64,000 nucleotides of DNA from Streptomyces avidinii (lineage in GTDB: Bacteria > Actinomycetota > Actinomycetes > Streptomycetales > Streptomycetaceae). The position numbers were made by a program, and so were the translations under genes. The stretch spans positions 515,475-579,474 of the forward strand of contig NZ_BMVL01000005.1 of assembly GCF_014650695.1 (NCBI RefSeq), given 5' to 3'. Below are positions 1 to 8,975 of this stretch, in pieces (positions within the stretch are counted from its first letter, which is position 1; each line of letters opens with the position of its first letter). The notes below the pieces were generated by a model. The model did not search any database and was not told where the DNA came from. It saw only the letters and a program-made list of their open reading frames with translations.

Positions 1-1203
1 GATGGCGGAACCGGCGCGGGAGGCGAGGTCGGCGCGGTTGGCGGCGAGTTCGGCGGCGATGGCGTCCGTGCCCTGGGCGAGGCCTCGGGCGAGGGTGGTG
101 ATCTCGGTGGTCTTCTGGCGGGCGAAGGCGAGCCAGCGGCGGATCTGGGGATCGACGTCGCGTTCGGCGTTGGCGTCCAGCGGCACGTGCAGGAGGGAGC
201 AGGACGCGGCGACGTCCACCCGGTCGGCGAGGCCGAGCAGGGTGCCGAGGGTGGTCAGGGACTTCTGGAAGTCGTTGATCCAGATGTTGCGGCCGTTGAC
301 CACACCGGCGACGAGTCGCTTGCCGGGCAGGCCGCCGACGGCGGCGAGGTCGGCGAGGTTCGCGGCGGCGCCCTCGGTGAAGTCCAGCGCGAGGCCCTCG
401 ACGGGCGCGGCGGCGAGCACCTGGAGGGCGTCGCCGAGCCGGTCGAAGTAGGAGGCGACGAGCAGCTTGGGCCGGTCGGGCAGTGCGCCGAGCTCCCGGT
501 AGGTGCGGGCGGCGGCGTTCAGGTCGGCCGGGGTACGGTCCTGGACCAGGGCGGGCTCGTCCAGCTGCACCCACTCGGCACCGGCGGCGTGCAGGTCGGC
601 CAGGACCTGGGCGTAGACGGGCAGCAGCCGGTCGAGCAGGGTCAGCGGCTGGAAGTCGGCGGCCACGCCCGGGGCCGGCTTGGCCAGCAGCAGGTAGGTG
701 ACGGGTCCGACGAGGACCGGGCGGGCCGCGTGGCCCAGCGCGAGCGCTTCCGTCAGCTCGGCGACCTGCTTGGTGGAGTCGGCGGTGAAGACGGTGTCCG
801 GCCCGAGTTCGGGCACGAGGTAGTGGTAGTTGGTGTCGAACCACTTGGTCATCTCCAGCGGGGCGACGTCCTGGGTGCCCCGGGCCATCGCGAAGAAGCC
901 GTCGAGTGCGTCGGCCTCGACGGCCGCGCGGTGCCGCTCGGGAACAGCGCCGACCATGACACTGGTGTCCAGGACGTGGTCGTAGTACGAGAAGTCACCG
1001 GTCGGCACCTCGGTGATCCCGGCGTCGGCCAGCTGCTGCCAGTTCGAACGGCGGAGGTCGGCCGCGGTCTGCCGGAGGGCGTCGGCGGTGACGCGGCCCT
1101 TCCAGTAGCCCTCGACGGCCCTCTTCAGTTCGCGGTTCTGTCCCTGGCGGGGGTAGCCGTAAACGGTGGCTCGTGCTGCCGCGGCTGCGGGCTTCGCTGT
1201 CAC
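1..1203 (-). CDS. metE: Cobalamin-independent methionine synthase MetE (5' part only)
   Basis: This cytoplasmic enzyme transfers a methyl group from 5-methyltetrahydropteroyl-triglutamate to homocysteine, the last step of methionine synthesis. The window holds the first 401 codons; the zinc-binding C-terminal half lies beyond position 1. The N-terminal domain is recognisable from VYGYPRQGQNRELK near residue 15, FSYYDHVLD and MTKWFDTNYHYLVPE, which bind the folate tail, and WVQLDEPALV. The GTG start at 1203 follows GGAGAG at a good distance. About 175 nt upstream lies a cobalamin riboswitch, which fits repression of the B12-independent enzyme when B12 allows the MetH route. Identity is certain from the motifs; the truncation is only the window edge. 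Confidence 0.96.
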   Translation of the reverse strand, partial: MTAKPAAAAARATVYGYPRQGQNRELKRAVEGYWKGRVTADALRQTAADLRRSNWQQLADAGITEVPTGDFSYYDHVLDTSVMVGAVPERHRAAVEADALDGFFAMARGTQDVAPLEMTKWFDTNYHYLVPELGPDTVFTADSTKQVAELTEALALGHAARPVLVGPVTYLLLAKPAPGVAADFQPLTLLDRLLPVYAQVLADLHAAGAEWVQLDEPALVQDRTPADLNAAARTYRELGALPDRPKLLVASYFDRLGDALQVLAAAPVEGLALDFTEGAAANLADLAAVGGLPGKRLVAGVVNGRNIWINDFQKSLTTLGTLLGLADRVDVAASCSLLHVPLDANAERDVDPQIRRWLAFARQKTTEITTLARGLAQGTDAIAAELAANRADLASRAGSAI

Positions 1204-1377
1204 GGAACTCTCCTTCGCGAGATGTGTCCTGAACATCCCGGGGACGGGACGCGGACGCGAAGGAAACGACAGAACGGGCGGCCCACGTCGCGGAAGACGC
1301 CGCACGTGCCGCTCGCTGTGTACGCCGACCCGCCCACGAGGTCACCGGAAATGGCCGCATGCGAACGGTCGCGTGCG

Positions 1378-1565
1378 GGCAACGGGCAGGTCTTCGGACT
1401 CGCGGGCACGCCTGCCGGTCTCCCGGCGGGCACCTACTGGCCGTCGCTTCCCAGGACCGTTGTCCGGTCCCAGTGCGTATGACGGCGGTCGTTCCCGCTC
1501 ACCGCTGCGGGGCAGTCCCGGATTCCCACCGGGTTCCCTCTTACGACGCATCCCGCCTGGCGGAC
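1378..1565 (-). promoter_or_regulatory. Cobalamin (B12) riboswitch in the metE leader
   Basis: Read on the minus strand the element shows the conserved cobalamin aptamer blocks in order: GGGAACCCGGTGGGAATCC, ACTGCCCCGCAGCGGTGAG, then the 3' box GAGTCCGAAGACCTGCCC. The spacing and order match adenosylcobalamin-class riboswitches. It sits in the metE leader; about 175 nt separate it from the GTG, enough for an expression platform. No U-tract terminator is visible, so control may be at ribosome binding, but this is inference. The stretch 1566-1742 should hold the promoter and contains no gene. Confidence 0.93.
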
Positions 1566-1742
1566 GGGGCGAACCAGCTGCGGAAACCACACTAGGCGGA
1601 CTCGCTGGAGCGTGACTGCAGCCGTCCACATGCCGGACCGCGGAAATGAGACACCGGTCCCGGCGATCGGGGCCCGAGTACCGTCGCCCGTGCGTCCGGC
1701 CGCGACGCGCGTCCGGCCGCACGGGCCTCGTGCCGGGCGGGG

Positions 1743-3275
1743 TCAGACGATGTCCTCGGCGATCTCCGCCTGTTCGCGGGCGTTGCCGTAGGCCGACGGG
1801 GTGCCGTACGAGCGGCGGGCGACGTACCACCAGACGCTGGCCAGGACCAGCACCACCGCCAGGGCGATCACGGCGTAGTTCATCGAGTCGATGGTGACCG
1901 GGGACTTCTGGGGCAGGCAGAACAGGACGGTGACGAGCGCCACCCAGACGACGGCGATCCAGCCGATCGGCTTGCTCCACTTGCCCAGGCTCCAGGGGCC
2001 GGGCTCGAAGCGGTTGCCCGCGCGCAGGCGCAGGTAGATCGGGATGGCGTAGGCCGGGGTGATGCCGATGACGTTGATGGCGGTCACGGCCCCGTAGGCG
2101 GTGGCGGAGTACAGCGACGGGAGGGCCAGTACGCCCGCGACGGCGACTGCGAGCCAGACGGCCGGAACCGGTGTCTGGGTCCGGCTGCTGACCTTGCGCC
2201 ACAGGGCCGAGCCGGGCAGTGCGTTGTCACGGCTGAACGCGAAGACCATCCGGCTCGCGGCGGCGACCTCGGCGTTGCCGCAGAAGAGCTGCGCGACGAT
2301 GACGACGAGGAGCAGGGCGGTGGCGCCGCCGGAGCCCAGCGCGTCGATGAAGATCTGGGCGGGCGGGACGCCGGTGGCGCTGCCCTGGACGGCCGCGTAG
2401 TCCTGGATGGCGAAGGTGAGGCCGGCGAGCAGGGCGAAACCGGCGATCCAGGAGACCCAGATGGCCCGGACGATGCCCTTGGCGGCCGAGACGGACGCGT
2501 TGGAGGTCTCCTCCGAGAGGTGCGCGGAGGCGTCGTAGCCGGAGAAGGTGTACTGGGCGAGGAGCAGGCCGACCGCCGCCACGTAGAACGGGTTGGCCCA
2601 GCCGGTGTCGTTGACGAACTCGGTGAAGACGAACGAGGCCGACTGGTGGTTGTCGGGGACGAAGGCAAGGGCGCCGACGATCACGGCGACACCGCCCAGG
2701 TGCCACCAGACGCTGATGGAGTTGAGCACGCTGACGAGGCGGACGCCGAAGAGGTTGAGTGCGGCGTGCAGCAGCAGGATGCACAGGAAGATCAGGAAGG
2801 TCGAGCCGGGGGTGGGCACGAACCCGAAGCGCAGGTTGAGGAAGGCGCCGGTGAACAGGGCGGCGCCGTAGTCGATTCCGGCGATGGCGCCGAGCAGGCC
2901 GAGCAGGTTCAGCCAGCCCGTGTACCAGCCCCAGCGGCGTCCGCCGAGCCGGTCGGCCATGTAGTAGAGCGCCCCGGAGGTGGGGTAGGCGCTGGTCACC
3001 TCTGCCAGGGCGAGGCCCACGCAGAGCACGAAGAGGCCCACGCCGACCCAGCCCCACAGCATCACGGCCGGGCCGCCGGAGCCCATGCCGAAGCCGTAGA
3101 GGGTCATGCAGCCGGAGAGGACGGATATGACCGAGAAGCTGATGGCGAAGTTGCCGAAGCCGCCCATCCGCCGGGCGAGCACCGGCTGGTAGCCGAGTTC
3201 CCTGAGCCGCTGTTCCTCGTCCTGCTGGGGTGGGGCCTTGCGGTCCGGGCGGGCTGCCCATTCGGTTCTGGACAC
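1743..3275 (-). CDS. APC-family amino acid permease
   Basis: A 510-residue integral membrane transporter of the amino acid-polyamine-organocation superfamily, probably a proton-coupled amino acid or GABA/choline-type importer. The N-terminal QDEEQRLRELGYQPVLARRM and the TM1 segment FGNFAISFSVISVLSG are typical of the actinobacterial BAT1/GABA permease branch. TSGALYYMADRLGG and the YDASAHLSEET loop are further family hallmarks, and about 12 hydrophobic segments follow. The GTG at 3275 is chosen because GGAGG lies 8 nt upstream; a longer in-frame extension to 3449 has no ribosome site and low-complexity sequence. Substrate cannot be read from sequence. The gene starts about 100 bp after the stop of the unknown gene upstream on the same strand, so the two may be co-transcribed. 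Confidence 0.88.
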   Translation of the reverse strand: MSRTEWAARPDRKAPPQQDEEQRLRELGYQPVLARRMGGFGNFAISFSVISVLSGCMTLYGFGMGSGGPAVMLWGWVGVGLFVLCVGLALAEVTSAYPTSGALYYMADRLGGRRWGWYTGWLNLLGLLGAIAGIDYGAALFTGAFLNLRFGFVPTPGSTFLIFLCILLLHAALNLFGVRLVSVLNSISVWWHLGGVAVIVGALAFVPDNHQSASFVFTEFVNDTGWANPFYVAAVGLLLAQYTFSGYDASAHLSEETSNASVSAAKGIVRAIWVSWIAGFALLAGLTFAIQDYAAVQGSATGVPPAQIFIDALGSGGATALLLVVIVAQLFCGNAEVAAASRMVFAFSRDNALPGSALWRKVSSRTQTPVPAVWLAVAVAGVLALPSLYSATAYGAVTAINVIGITPAYAIPIYLRLRAGNRFEPGPWSLGKWSKPIGWIAVVWVALVTVLFCLPQKSPVTIDSMNYAVIALAVVLVLASVWWYVARRSYGTPSAYGNAREQAEIAEDIV

Positions 3276-3372
3276 GGCGGTACCTCCGGGGGTCTGTGGA
3301 GCACGGGGGACGGTGGAGCGTGGGGGTGCGGTGGAGCGAGCGGGGCCGTGCCGTGGGGAAGGGAGGCGGGGG

Positions 3373-4353
3373 TCAGTTCCGGCCGGCCAGGCTGCGGGAC
3401 CTGGCCTGCAGGAACACCTCCTCGGCGAGGGCACGGTCGGCCGGGTCACGGGTCCGCTGGGCCCATGGCACGGTGGTCCAGTACGGCCCGATGGTGTCGA
3501 AGACCCGGGCCGCCTCCTTGAACTGGAGGGCTCCCCACAGTGCGTGGGCGAGCTGGTTCAGATCGAGCGGGGAGGCGCGCGGCAGATCGGCGTGGTGGAA
3601 CCAGGTGTCCATGGCGCGCAGGGCGTCGCGGACGGCGTCCTCGGCGACCCAGTGCAGGTCGAGGGCCCGCTCCTGGCCCCGTTCGCGCCGGTAGCGCTCG
3701 ACCCGTACGTACAGCGGCAGGACGTGCAGGGCGGATCCCGGGGGTGCGGAACCGGCCGCCCAGTGCACGAAGTTGGCTGCCTCGGAGAGCGGTCCGGGCG
3801 TGCCCGCGTACACGAACTGGAGCATGCGGTGGTAGGCCTCGCGGTTGTGCGGGTCGCGCTTGTCGGCCTCCGCGAGGATGCCCCAGGGGCCCGGGGGCAG
3901 CATCGGTCCGGGCGGCGCGATCCGGTGCTCGGCCATCTGCCGGTGCTCGTCGAGGAGGGCGAGGGCGAGCAGGCAGACCCAGGGCACGGGGTCGGCGGGG
4001 CTGATGCCGGCGGCCTCCCGGCAGGTTTCCCAGGCCTCCTGCCACAGCTCGCCGGTGCGGGGGTGCCCGGCCCGGTGGGCGCGGACGGCCCGCTCGACGG
4101 TGACGCGCGTGTGCATCACCAGTGCGGCGACGCTGTTCGGTTCCTCGGTACGCCAGGCCTGGACCACGTCGGATCCGGCGGAGATGGCGGCGAGGACCTG
4201 GGTGCGCTGGGTCCACAGTCCCCAGCCTTCGGTGCGTTCGAGTAAGCGCGCCATCGACACCCAGCGCCCGGTGCGCACGTCCTGGGCGGCGGAACGCAGC
4301 TCGTTGTCGTGGCCGGCCGGATGGTAGACGGGCCGGAAATCGCTGCCCGCCAT
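3373..4353 (-). CDS. Conserved protein of unknown function
   Basis: A soluble protein of about 326 residues, rich in Trp, His and Arg, without signal peptide or membrane segment. It appears largely helical, with stretches such as GELWQEAWETCREAA, PVPWVCLLALALLDEHRQ and DPHNREAYHRMLQFVYAG resembling irregular TPR-like hairpins. I do not recognise a named domain. The ATG at 4353 (MAGSDFRP) is a choice of convenience: ribosome sites are weak for every candidate, and the frame is open upstream to an ATG at 4509. The permease downstream lies on the same strand. Function unknown; coding is well supported by GC3 bias and length. Confidence 0.7.
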   Translation of the reverse strand: MAGSDFRPVYHPAGHDNELRSAAQDVRTGRWVSMARLLERTEGWGLWTQRTQVLAAISAGSDVVQAWRTEEPNSVAALVMHTRVTVERAVRAHRAGHPRTGELWQEAWETCREAAGISPADPVPWVCLLALALLDEHRQMAEHRIAPPGPMLPPGPWGILAEADKRDPHNREAYHRMLQFVYAGTPGPLSEAANFVHWAAGSAPPGSALHVLPLYVRVERYRRERGQERALDLHWVAEDAVRDALRAMDTWFHHADLPRASPLDLNQLAHALWGALQFKEAARVFDTIGPYWTTVPWAQRTRDPADRALAEEVFLQARSRSLAGRN

Positions 4354-4762
4354 CACCTCGTCCCGGGCGACGGGCGGCGACTGCGGCCCGGTCGGGCGTG
4401 TGCTGCGGTGGTCGTGATCATCAGTCCTCGGATCGCATGGAGGGTGGGTCGATCCGGTGCTCGGCCGCCGCGCTGCAGCCTTGCCCGGTGCCAGGGATGC
4501 GTGAACCATGCGAGAACTGTTCGGCGAACCCCCGCCGTTGACCCACGGTCGATGTCGCTGCCCGTTGATCGGCGATCACTATAGAGCGATCGTGAGCATT
4601 CGCACCCAGAATCTTGTTCGAACGCAAGTATCAAGCCAGAAGCGGGATGTGATTATGCGTCAGTGCTGCGCGCAAGCGGCCGGCGGATCTTGACGGGTGG
4701 CGTCCGCTGGTGAAGGCTTCCGACCGATGTTCGATCACGGTGACACCAGGGACGGAGCGGTG
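4354..4762. promoter_or_regulatory. Divergent promoter region with an AT-richer core
   Basis: This 409-bp gap separates the unknown minus-strand gene from the kinase operon and must hold both promoters. It is less GC-rich than its surroundings around 4560-4660. It contains the imperfect palindrome TTGTTCGAACGCAA at 4614-4627, centred on TTCGAA, and GATCACTATAGAGCGATCGTGAGC at 4574-4597. Either could be an operator for a sugar/polyol regulator, but no regulator gene is adjacent. No RNA gene is evident. Confidence 0.4.
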
Positions 4763-6202
4763 ATGACGGGCCCGGTGCTCGCTGTCGATCAAGGTACCTC
4801 GGGGACCAAGGCGCTCGTCGTCTGTCCGGTGCGCGGGGTCATCGGCTCCGGATCCGCCCCCGTGCGGCCCCGCTACCTGCCGGGCGGCCGGGTCGAGGTC
4901 GCCCCCATCGAGCTGCTGAACTCGGTCGTCGATGCCGGACGCGCCGCGCTGGCGGCAGCCGGCGAGCCCGTGGTGGCGGTGGGCCTCGCCAACCAGGGCG
5001 AGACCGTACTGGCCTGGGAGCCGGCGACCGGCGAGCCGCTGACCGACGCGATCGTCTGGCAGGACCGGCGCGCCGAACAGCTCTGTACCGAACTGGCCCC
5101 GCACGCAGCGGCATTGCGGGAGACGACCGGCCTCCCGCTCGATCCGTACTTCGCCGCCCCCAAGATGGCCTGGATACGCCGCCACCTGACCCGGGGCGGC
5201 GTCGTGACGACCAGCGACGTGTGGCTCGTGCACCGGCTCACCGGCGCCTTCGTCACCGACGCGGCGACTGCCGGCCGCACCCAGCTGCTCGACCTCGACA
5301 CCACCCGCTGGTCGGACACGGCGCTGGAGGTCTACGGCCTCACGGGCGAACGGCTGCCGGAGGTCGTCGACGCGGACACCCACGTCGGGACCACCACTGC
5401 CTTCGGGCCCGAACTGCCCCTGACGGGACTGCTCGTCGACCAGCAGGCCGCCCTGCTCGCCCAGAGCGTCACCGAGCCCGGCGCCGCCAAGTGCACCTAC
5501 GGAACCGGCGCGTTCCTGCTCGCGCAGACCGGCCCGCGCCCCCTGCGCAGCACCACCGGACTGGTCGGCTGCGTCGCCTGGCGACTCGCCGGCAGGACCA
5601 GCTACTGCCTCGACGGGCAGGTGTACACGGCTGCCTCCGCCGTGCGCTGGCTCACCGATCTCGGGGTGATCTCCGGCGCCGCGGACATCGACACCGTGGG
5701 CGGGAGCGTCCCGGACGCGGGCGGCGTCACCTTCGTGCCCGCGCTCGCCGGACTCGCCGCTCCGTGGTGGCGGGGCGACCTGCGGGGCTCGGTCACCGGT
5801 CTGGGCCTCGACACCACCGCCGGGCACCTGGTGCGTGCCCTGTGCGACGGCATCGCCGCTCAGGTGGCGGAGCTCGCGGACGCCGTCGCCGCCGACCTCG
5901 CCGCCCCGCTCGCCGCCCTGCGCGTCGACGGCGGCCTGACCCGCTCCGCGCTCCTCATGCAGGCCCAGGCCGACCTGCTCGGCATCCCCGTCGAGGTGTC
6001 GGCGCTGCCCGACGTCACCGCGCTCGGCGTCGCCGCCGTCGCCCGGCTCGGACTCGACCCCTCGCTCACCCTCGCCGAGGCCGTCCCGCAGTGGAAGCCG
6101 GCCGCGGTCTACGAACCGCGCGCCGACCCGGCGGACGCGGCCGGGCGCCGTACTCGGTTCCGCGCGGCGGTGTCGGCCCTGCTGGCGGAAGCACCGGCGT
6201 GA
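4763..6202 (+). CDS. FGGY-family carbohydrate/glycerol kinase
   Basis: A 479-residue cytosolic kinase of the FGGY family, phosphorylating glycerol or another polyol/sugar with ATP. The first phosphate-binding motif DQGTSGTKA is at residues 8-16, GLANQGETV near 76, the glycerol-kinase-like WQDRRAEQL near 100, the second domain opens at GLLVDQQAALL, and the adenosine-site segment DGGLTRSALLMQAQADLLG is near residue 393. The length is slightly short of typical GlpK (about 500). The ATG at 4763 has GGAG five nt upstream and is preferred over the GTG just before it. The stop overlaps the GTG of the next gene by 4 nt. The neighbouring GlpA- and GlpB-like flavoproteins suggest the product is a sugar- or glycerol-phosphate oxidised in the same pathway. 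Substrate is inferred. Confidence 0.88.
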   Translation: MTGPVLAVDQGTSGTKALVVCPVRGVIGSGSAPVRPRYLPGGRVEVAPIELLNSVVDAGRAALAAAGEPVVAVGLANQGETVLAWEPATGEPLTDAIVWQDRRAEQLCTELAPHAAALRETTGLPLDPYFAAPKMAWIRRHLTRGGVVTTSDVWLVHRLTGAFVTDAATAGRTQLLDLDTTRWSDTALEVYGLTGERLPEVVDADTHVGTTTAFGPELPLTGLLVDQQAALLAQSVTEPGAAKCTYGTGAFLLAQTGPRPLRSTTGLVGCVAWRLAGRTSYCLDGQVYTAASAVRWLTDLGVISGAADIDTVGGSVPDAGGVTFVPALAGLAAPWWRGDLRGSVTGLGLDTTAGHLVRALCDGIAAQVAELADAVAADLAAPLAALRVDGGLTRSALLMQAQADLLGIPVEVSALPDVTALGVAAVARLGLDPSLTLAEAVPQWKPAAVYEPRADPADAAGRRTRFRAAVSALLAEAPA

Positions 6203-7644
6203 GCGCCACCGCAGTCACCGCTGCTGTCACCGCCACCGCCGCAGCCACCACCGTCACCACCGGCGGCGCCCTGCCCGGCGAGGAGTACGACGTCACCGTC
6301 GTCGGCGCCGGCGTGGTGGGCTCGGCGATCGCCCGCGAACTGGCCCGGCTGCCCCTGCGGATCGCCCTGGTCGACGCGTCCGACGACGTGGGGAACGGCA
6401 CCTCGAAGGCCAACACCGCCATCCTGCACACCGGTTTCGACGCGGTGCCCGGCTCCCTGGAGTCCCGGCTCGTCCGCGAGGGACATCGGCTGCTCTCCTC
6501 GTACGCCGCCGACAGCGGCATCCCGGTGGAACCGCTCGGGGCGCTCCTCGTCGCCTGGGACGAGGAGCAGCGGGCCGCGCTGCCGGGCCTCGCCGACAAG
6601 GCCGTCCGCAACGGGTACCGCGCGGCGCGCATCGCCCCCGCCGAGGAGGTCCGGGCCCGCGAGCCGGAGCTCGGCCCCGGGGTACTGGGAGCGCTCGACG
6701 TGCCGGGCGAGTCCGTCATCTGCCCCTGGACGACCACCCTCGCGTACGCGACGCAGGCCGTGCGCGCCGGGGTCGCCCTCCACCTCAACTGCCGCGTGCA
6801 GCACATCACCCCGGGCGACGTGCACACCCTGGCCACGAGCCGGGGACCGCTGCGCACCCGGTACCTGGTCAACGCGGCCGGCCTGTACGCCGACGAGATC
6901 GACCGGCTCCTCGGCCACGCGGACTTCACCGTGACGCCCCGCCGCGGCCAGCTGATCGTCTTCGACGAGCTCGCCCGCGGCCTCGTACGGCACATCCTGC
7001 TCCCGGTACCGGGAGCCCTCGGGAAGGGGGTGCTCGTGTCGCCGACGGTCTACGGGAACGTCATGCTCGGGCCGACCGCCGAGGACCTCGACGACAAGAC
7101 GGACACCGGATCGACCGCCGAAGGGCTCGCGCTGCTGCGGGAGAAGGGCCGGCGGATCCTACCGGCGCTCCTGGACGAAGAGGTCACCGCCGTGTACGCG
7201 GGCCTGCGGGCCGCCACCGGCGACGAGGACTACGCGATCCGGGCCCACCCCGCGCAGCGGTACGTCACCGTGGGCGGGATCCGCTCGACGGGGCTGACGG
7301 CCTCGATGGCGATCGCCGCCCACGTGGTGGAACTGCTCGCAGACGGCGGCCTGCCGATGGCAGGGGCGCGGGACCTGGAGCCGGTGCGGATGCCGAACCT
7401 GGGCGAGGCGTTCCCCCGGCCGTACCGCGACGCGGAGTTGATCGCGCGGGACCCCGAGTACGGCCGGATCGTCTGCCACTGCGAGCGCGTGACCCGCGGG
7501 GAGATCCGCGACGCGCTGGCCGCGACCGTCCCGCCCGGTTCGCTCGACGGACTGCGGCGGCGCACCCGCGCACGGGGCGGCCGCTGCCAGGGCTTCCACT
7601 GCGGGGCCGCCGTCCGCGCGCTGTTCGAGGAGGCCCGCCGGTGA
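6199..7644 (+). CDS. GlpA-like FAD-dependent glycerol-3-phosphate-type dehydrogenase with BFD-like Fe-S domain
   Basis: A 481-residue flavoprotein. After a disordered Thr/Ala-rich start, the FAD fold begins with VVGAGVVGSAIARELA near residue 35, followed by a DAO-type body (SKANTAILHTGFDA, LVNAAGLYADEID). The C-terminus has a bacterioferritin-ferredoxin-like [2Fe-2S] site: CHC near residue 425 and GRCQGFHC near 461 supply four cysteines. This architecture matches anaerobic-type GlpA and the archaeal/Thermotoga glycerol-3-phosphate dehydrogenases. The GTG at 6199 overlaps the kinase stop, and the stop overlaps the next GTG, so the three proteins are translationally coupled and probably form one pathway or complex. 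The exact substrate (glycerol-3-phosphate or another polyol phosphate) is not shown by sequence. Confidence 0.85.
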   Translation: MSATAVTAAVTATAAATTVTTGGALPGEEYDVTVVGAGVVGSAIARELARLPLRIALVDASDDVGNGTSKANTAILHTGFDAVPGSLESRLVREGHRLLSSYAADSGIPVEPLGALLVAWDEEQRAALPGLADKAVRNGYRAARIAPAEEVRAREPELGPGVLGALDVPGESVICPWTTTLAYATQAVRAGVALHLNCRVQHITPGDVHTLATSRGPLRTRYLVNAAGLYADEIDRLLGHADFTVTPRRGQLIVFDELARGLVRHILLPVPGALGKGVLVSPTVYGNVMLGPTAEDLDDKTDTGSTAEGLALLREKGRRILPALLDEEVTAVYAGLRAATGDEDYAIRAHPAQRYVTVGGIRSTGLTASMAIAAHVVELLADGGLPMAGARDLEPVRMPNLGEAFPRPYRDAELIARDPEYGRIVCHCERVTRGEIRDALAATVPPGSLDGLRRRTRARGGRCQGFHCGAAVRALFEEARR

Positions 7645-8855
7645 ACCGCGACCGCACGGTCGACGTCCTCGTCGTCGGCGCCGGCCCCGCCGGGCTGGCC
7701 CTGGCCGCCCGCCTCGCCACCGCGGGCGCGGGCCACGTGGAGGTTTTGGAGCGCGAGGAGGACGCGGGCGGCGTGCCCCGGCACTGCCACCACGGCGGCT
7801 TCGGGGGCCCGGTACGCCCCTGGCTCACCGGCCCGGCGTACGCACGGCGCGCCGTGCGGGCGGCGGTCGAGGCCGGGGCCGCCGTCCGTACCGGTGTCAC
7901 CGCCACCGGCTGGGCCGGCGCGCTGTCCCTGGAGACCACCGGCCCGGCGGGCCCGGAGCGGATCACCGGCCGGGCCGTCGTCCTCGCCACGGGTGCCCGG
8001 GAGCGCCCCCGCAGCGCCCGGCTGGTGCCGGGCTCCCGGCCGGCCGGTGTGCTGACCACCGGGGAGCTCCAGCAGGCAGTGCACCTGTACGGCCAGGACG
8101 TCGGCCGGCGGGCGGTGGTGGTGGGCGCCGAGCCGGTGGCCCGCCACGCCGTACGCACCCTGCGCCGGGCGGGCGCGGAGGTGGTGGCCGTGGTCACGGA
8201 GCGCTCCCGCGGCACCGCCGTGCCGGGAGTCCCGCTGCTCACGGCCACGACGGTGGGCGAACTGCGCGGCCGGGGCCGCCTGTCGGGCGTGGCCGTTCGC
8301 CACGAGGACGGCCGCTCGGGGGTCCTCGCCTGCGACACGGTGGTCTTCACCGGCGACTGGATCCCCGACCACGAGCTGGCGCGCCGCGGCGGCGTCACCC
8401 TGGACCCGGGGACGCGCGGCCCCTCCGTGGACGCCTCCTTCCGTACGTCGGTGCCTGGGGTCTTCGCGGTCGGCAACGCCCTGCACGGCGTCGAACCCGC
8501 CGCCACGGCCGCTGCGGCCGGCGCCGCCGCCGCGGCCCCGGTCCTGGCCCGCCTCTCGGGTGCGCCGTGGCCGGAGCCCGGTCCGCGGCTGACCGTCCGG
8601 GCCCCGCTGCTGTGGGTGGCCCCCAACCGGCTCACGAACCTCACGGACCTCACAGACCTCGCGGGGCGGCCGCTGCTGCTGCGGTCCGGGGAGCCGCTGA
8701 CCAACCCGGTGGTGACGGCCGCCCAGGACGGCCGGCTGCTGTGGAGACGGCGCCACCCGGGCCGGGTGCCGCCGTCTCGGTCGCTGCGCCTCGCACCGGG
8801 ATGGACGTACCGGGTCGACCGGGCGGGCGGTCCGGTCGTGCTGGGCCTCGGCTGA
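7641..8855 (+). CDS. GlpB-like / NADH-oxidase-like FAD-dependent oxidoreductase
   Basis: A 404-residue pyridine nucleotide-disulfide-type flavoprotein. FAD binding is seen at GAGPAGLALAARLA (residues 12-25), with GGVPRHCHHGGFG near 47, the second dinucleotide region at RAVVVGAEPVARHAVRTL near 155, and the FAD C-terminal motif VPGVFAVGNALHG near 271. There is no CxxC redox pair. The GGxPRHCHHxGFG segment is characteristic of oxidoreductases encoded next to GlpA-like dehydrogenases, where they pass electrons between the Fe-S dehydrogenase and NAD(P) or another acceptor. Here it is the third gene of the coupled kinase operon. Role as electron-transfer partner is inferred from context and family. 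Confidence 0.82.
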   Translation: MNRDRTVDVLVVGAGPAGLALAARLATAGAGHVEVLEREEDAGGVPRHCHHGGFGGPVRPWLTGPAYARRAVRAAVEAGAAVRTGVTATGWAGALSLETTGPAGPERITGRAVVLATGARERPRSARLVPGSRPAGVLTTGELQQAVHLYGQDVGRRAVVVGAEPVARHAVRTLRRAGAEVVAVVTERSRGTAVPGVPLLTATTVGELRGRGRLSGVAVRHEDGRSGVLACDTVVFTGDWIPDHELARRGGVTLDPGTRGPSVDASFRTSVPGVFAVGNALHGVEPAATAAAAGAAAAAPVLARLSGAPWPEPGPRLTVRAPLLWVAPNRLTNLTDLTDLAGRPLLLRSGEPLTNPVVTAAQDGRLLWRRRHPGRVPPSRSLRLAPGWTYRVDRAGGPVVLGLG

Positions 8856-8931
8856 CGGCGGCCCGTACGGTGCGCCCACCACGCGGCGACGGCCGCCGGG
8901 GCCGATGATGGGTGGTGTCCCGGTACCGATC

Positions 8932-8957
8932 AACCGATCACCGGAACCGATCACCGG
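8932..8957. repeat. Two tandem 13-bp repeats AACCGATCACCGG
   Basis: Two exact head-to-tail copies of AACCGATCACCGG occupy 8932-8944 and 8945-8957, preceded by a partial copy (GGTACCGATC). They end about 6 nt before the ribosome-binding region of the CPBP protease gene. Position and exactness suggest an operator or a promoter-duplication, but no function is proven. Confidence 0.6.
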
Positions 8958-8975
8958 GACCGAGGTGGGTTGCCG

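Noticed and set aside
2520..3521. Long open frame opposite the permease gene
   Set aside because: It is antisense to a clear APC permease, has a composition expected from high GC, and no ribosome site or domain.
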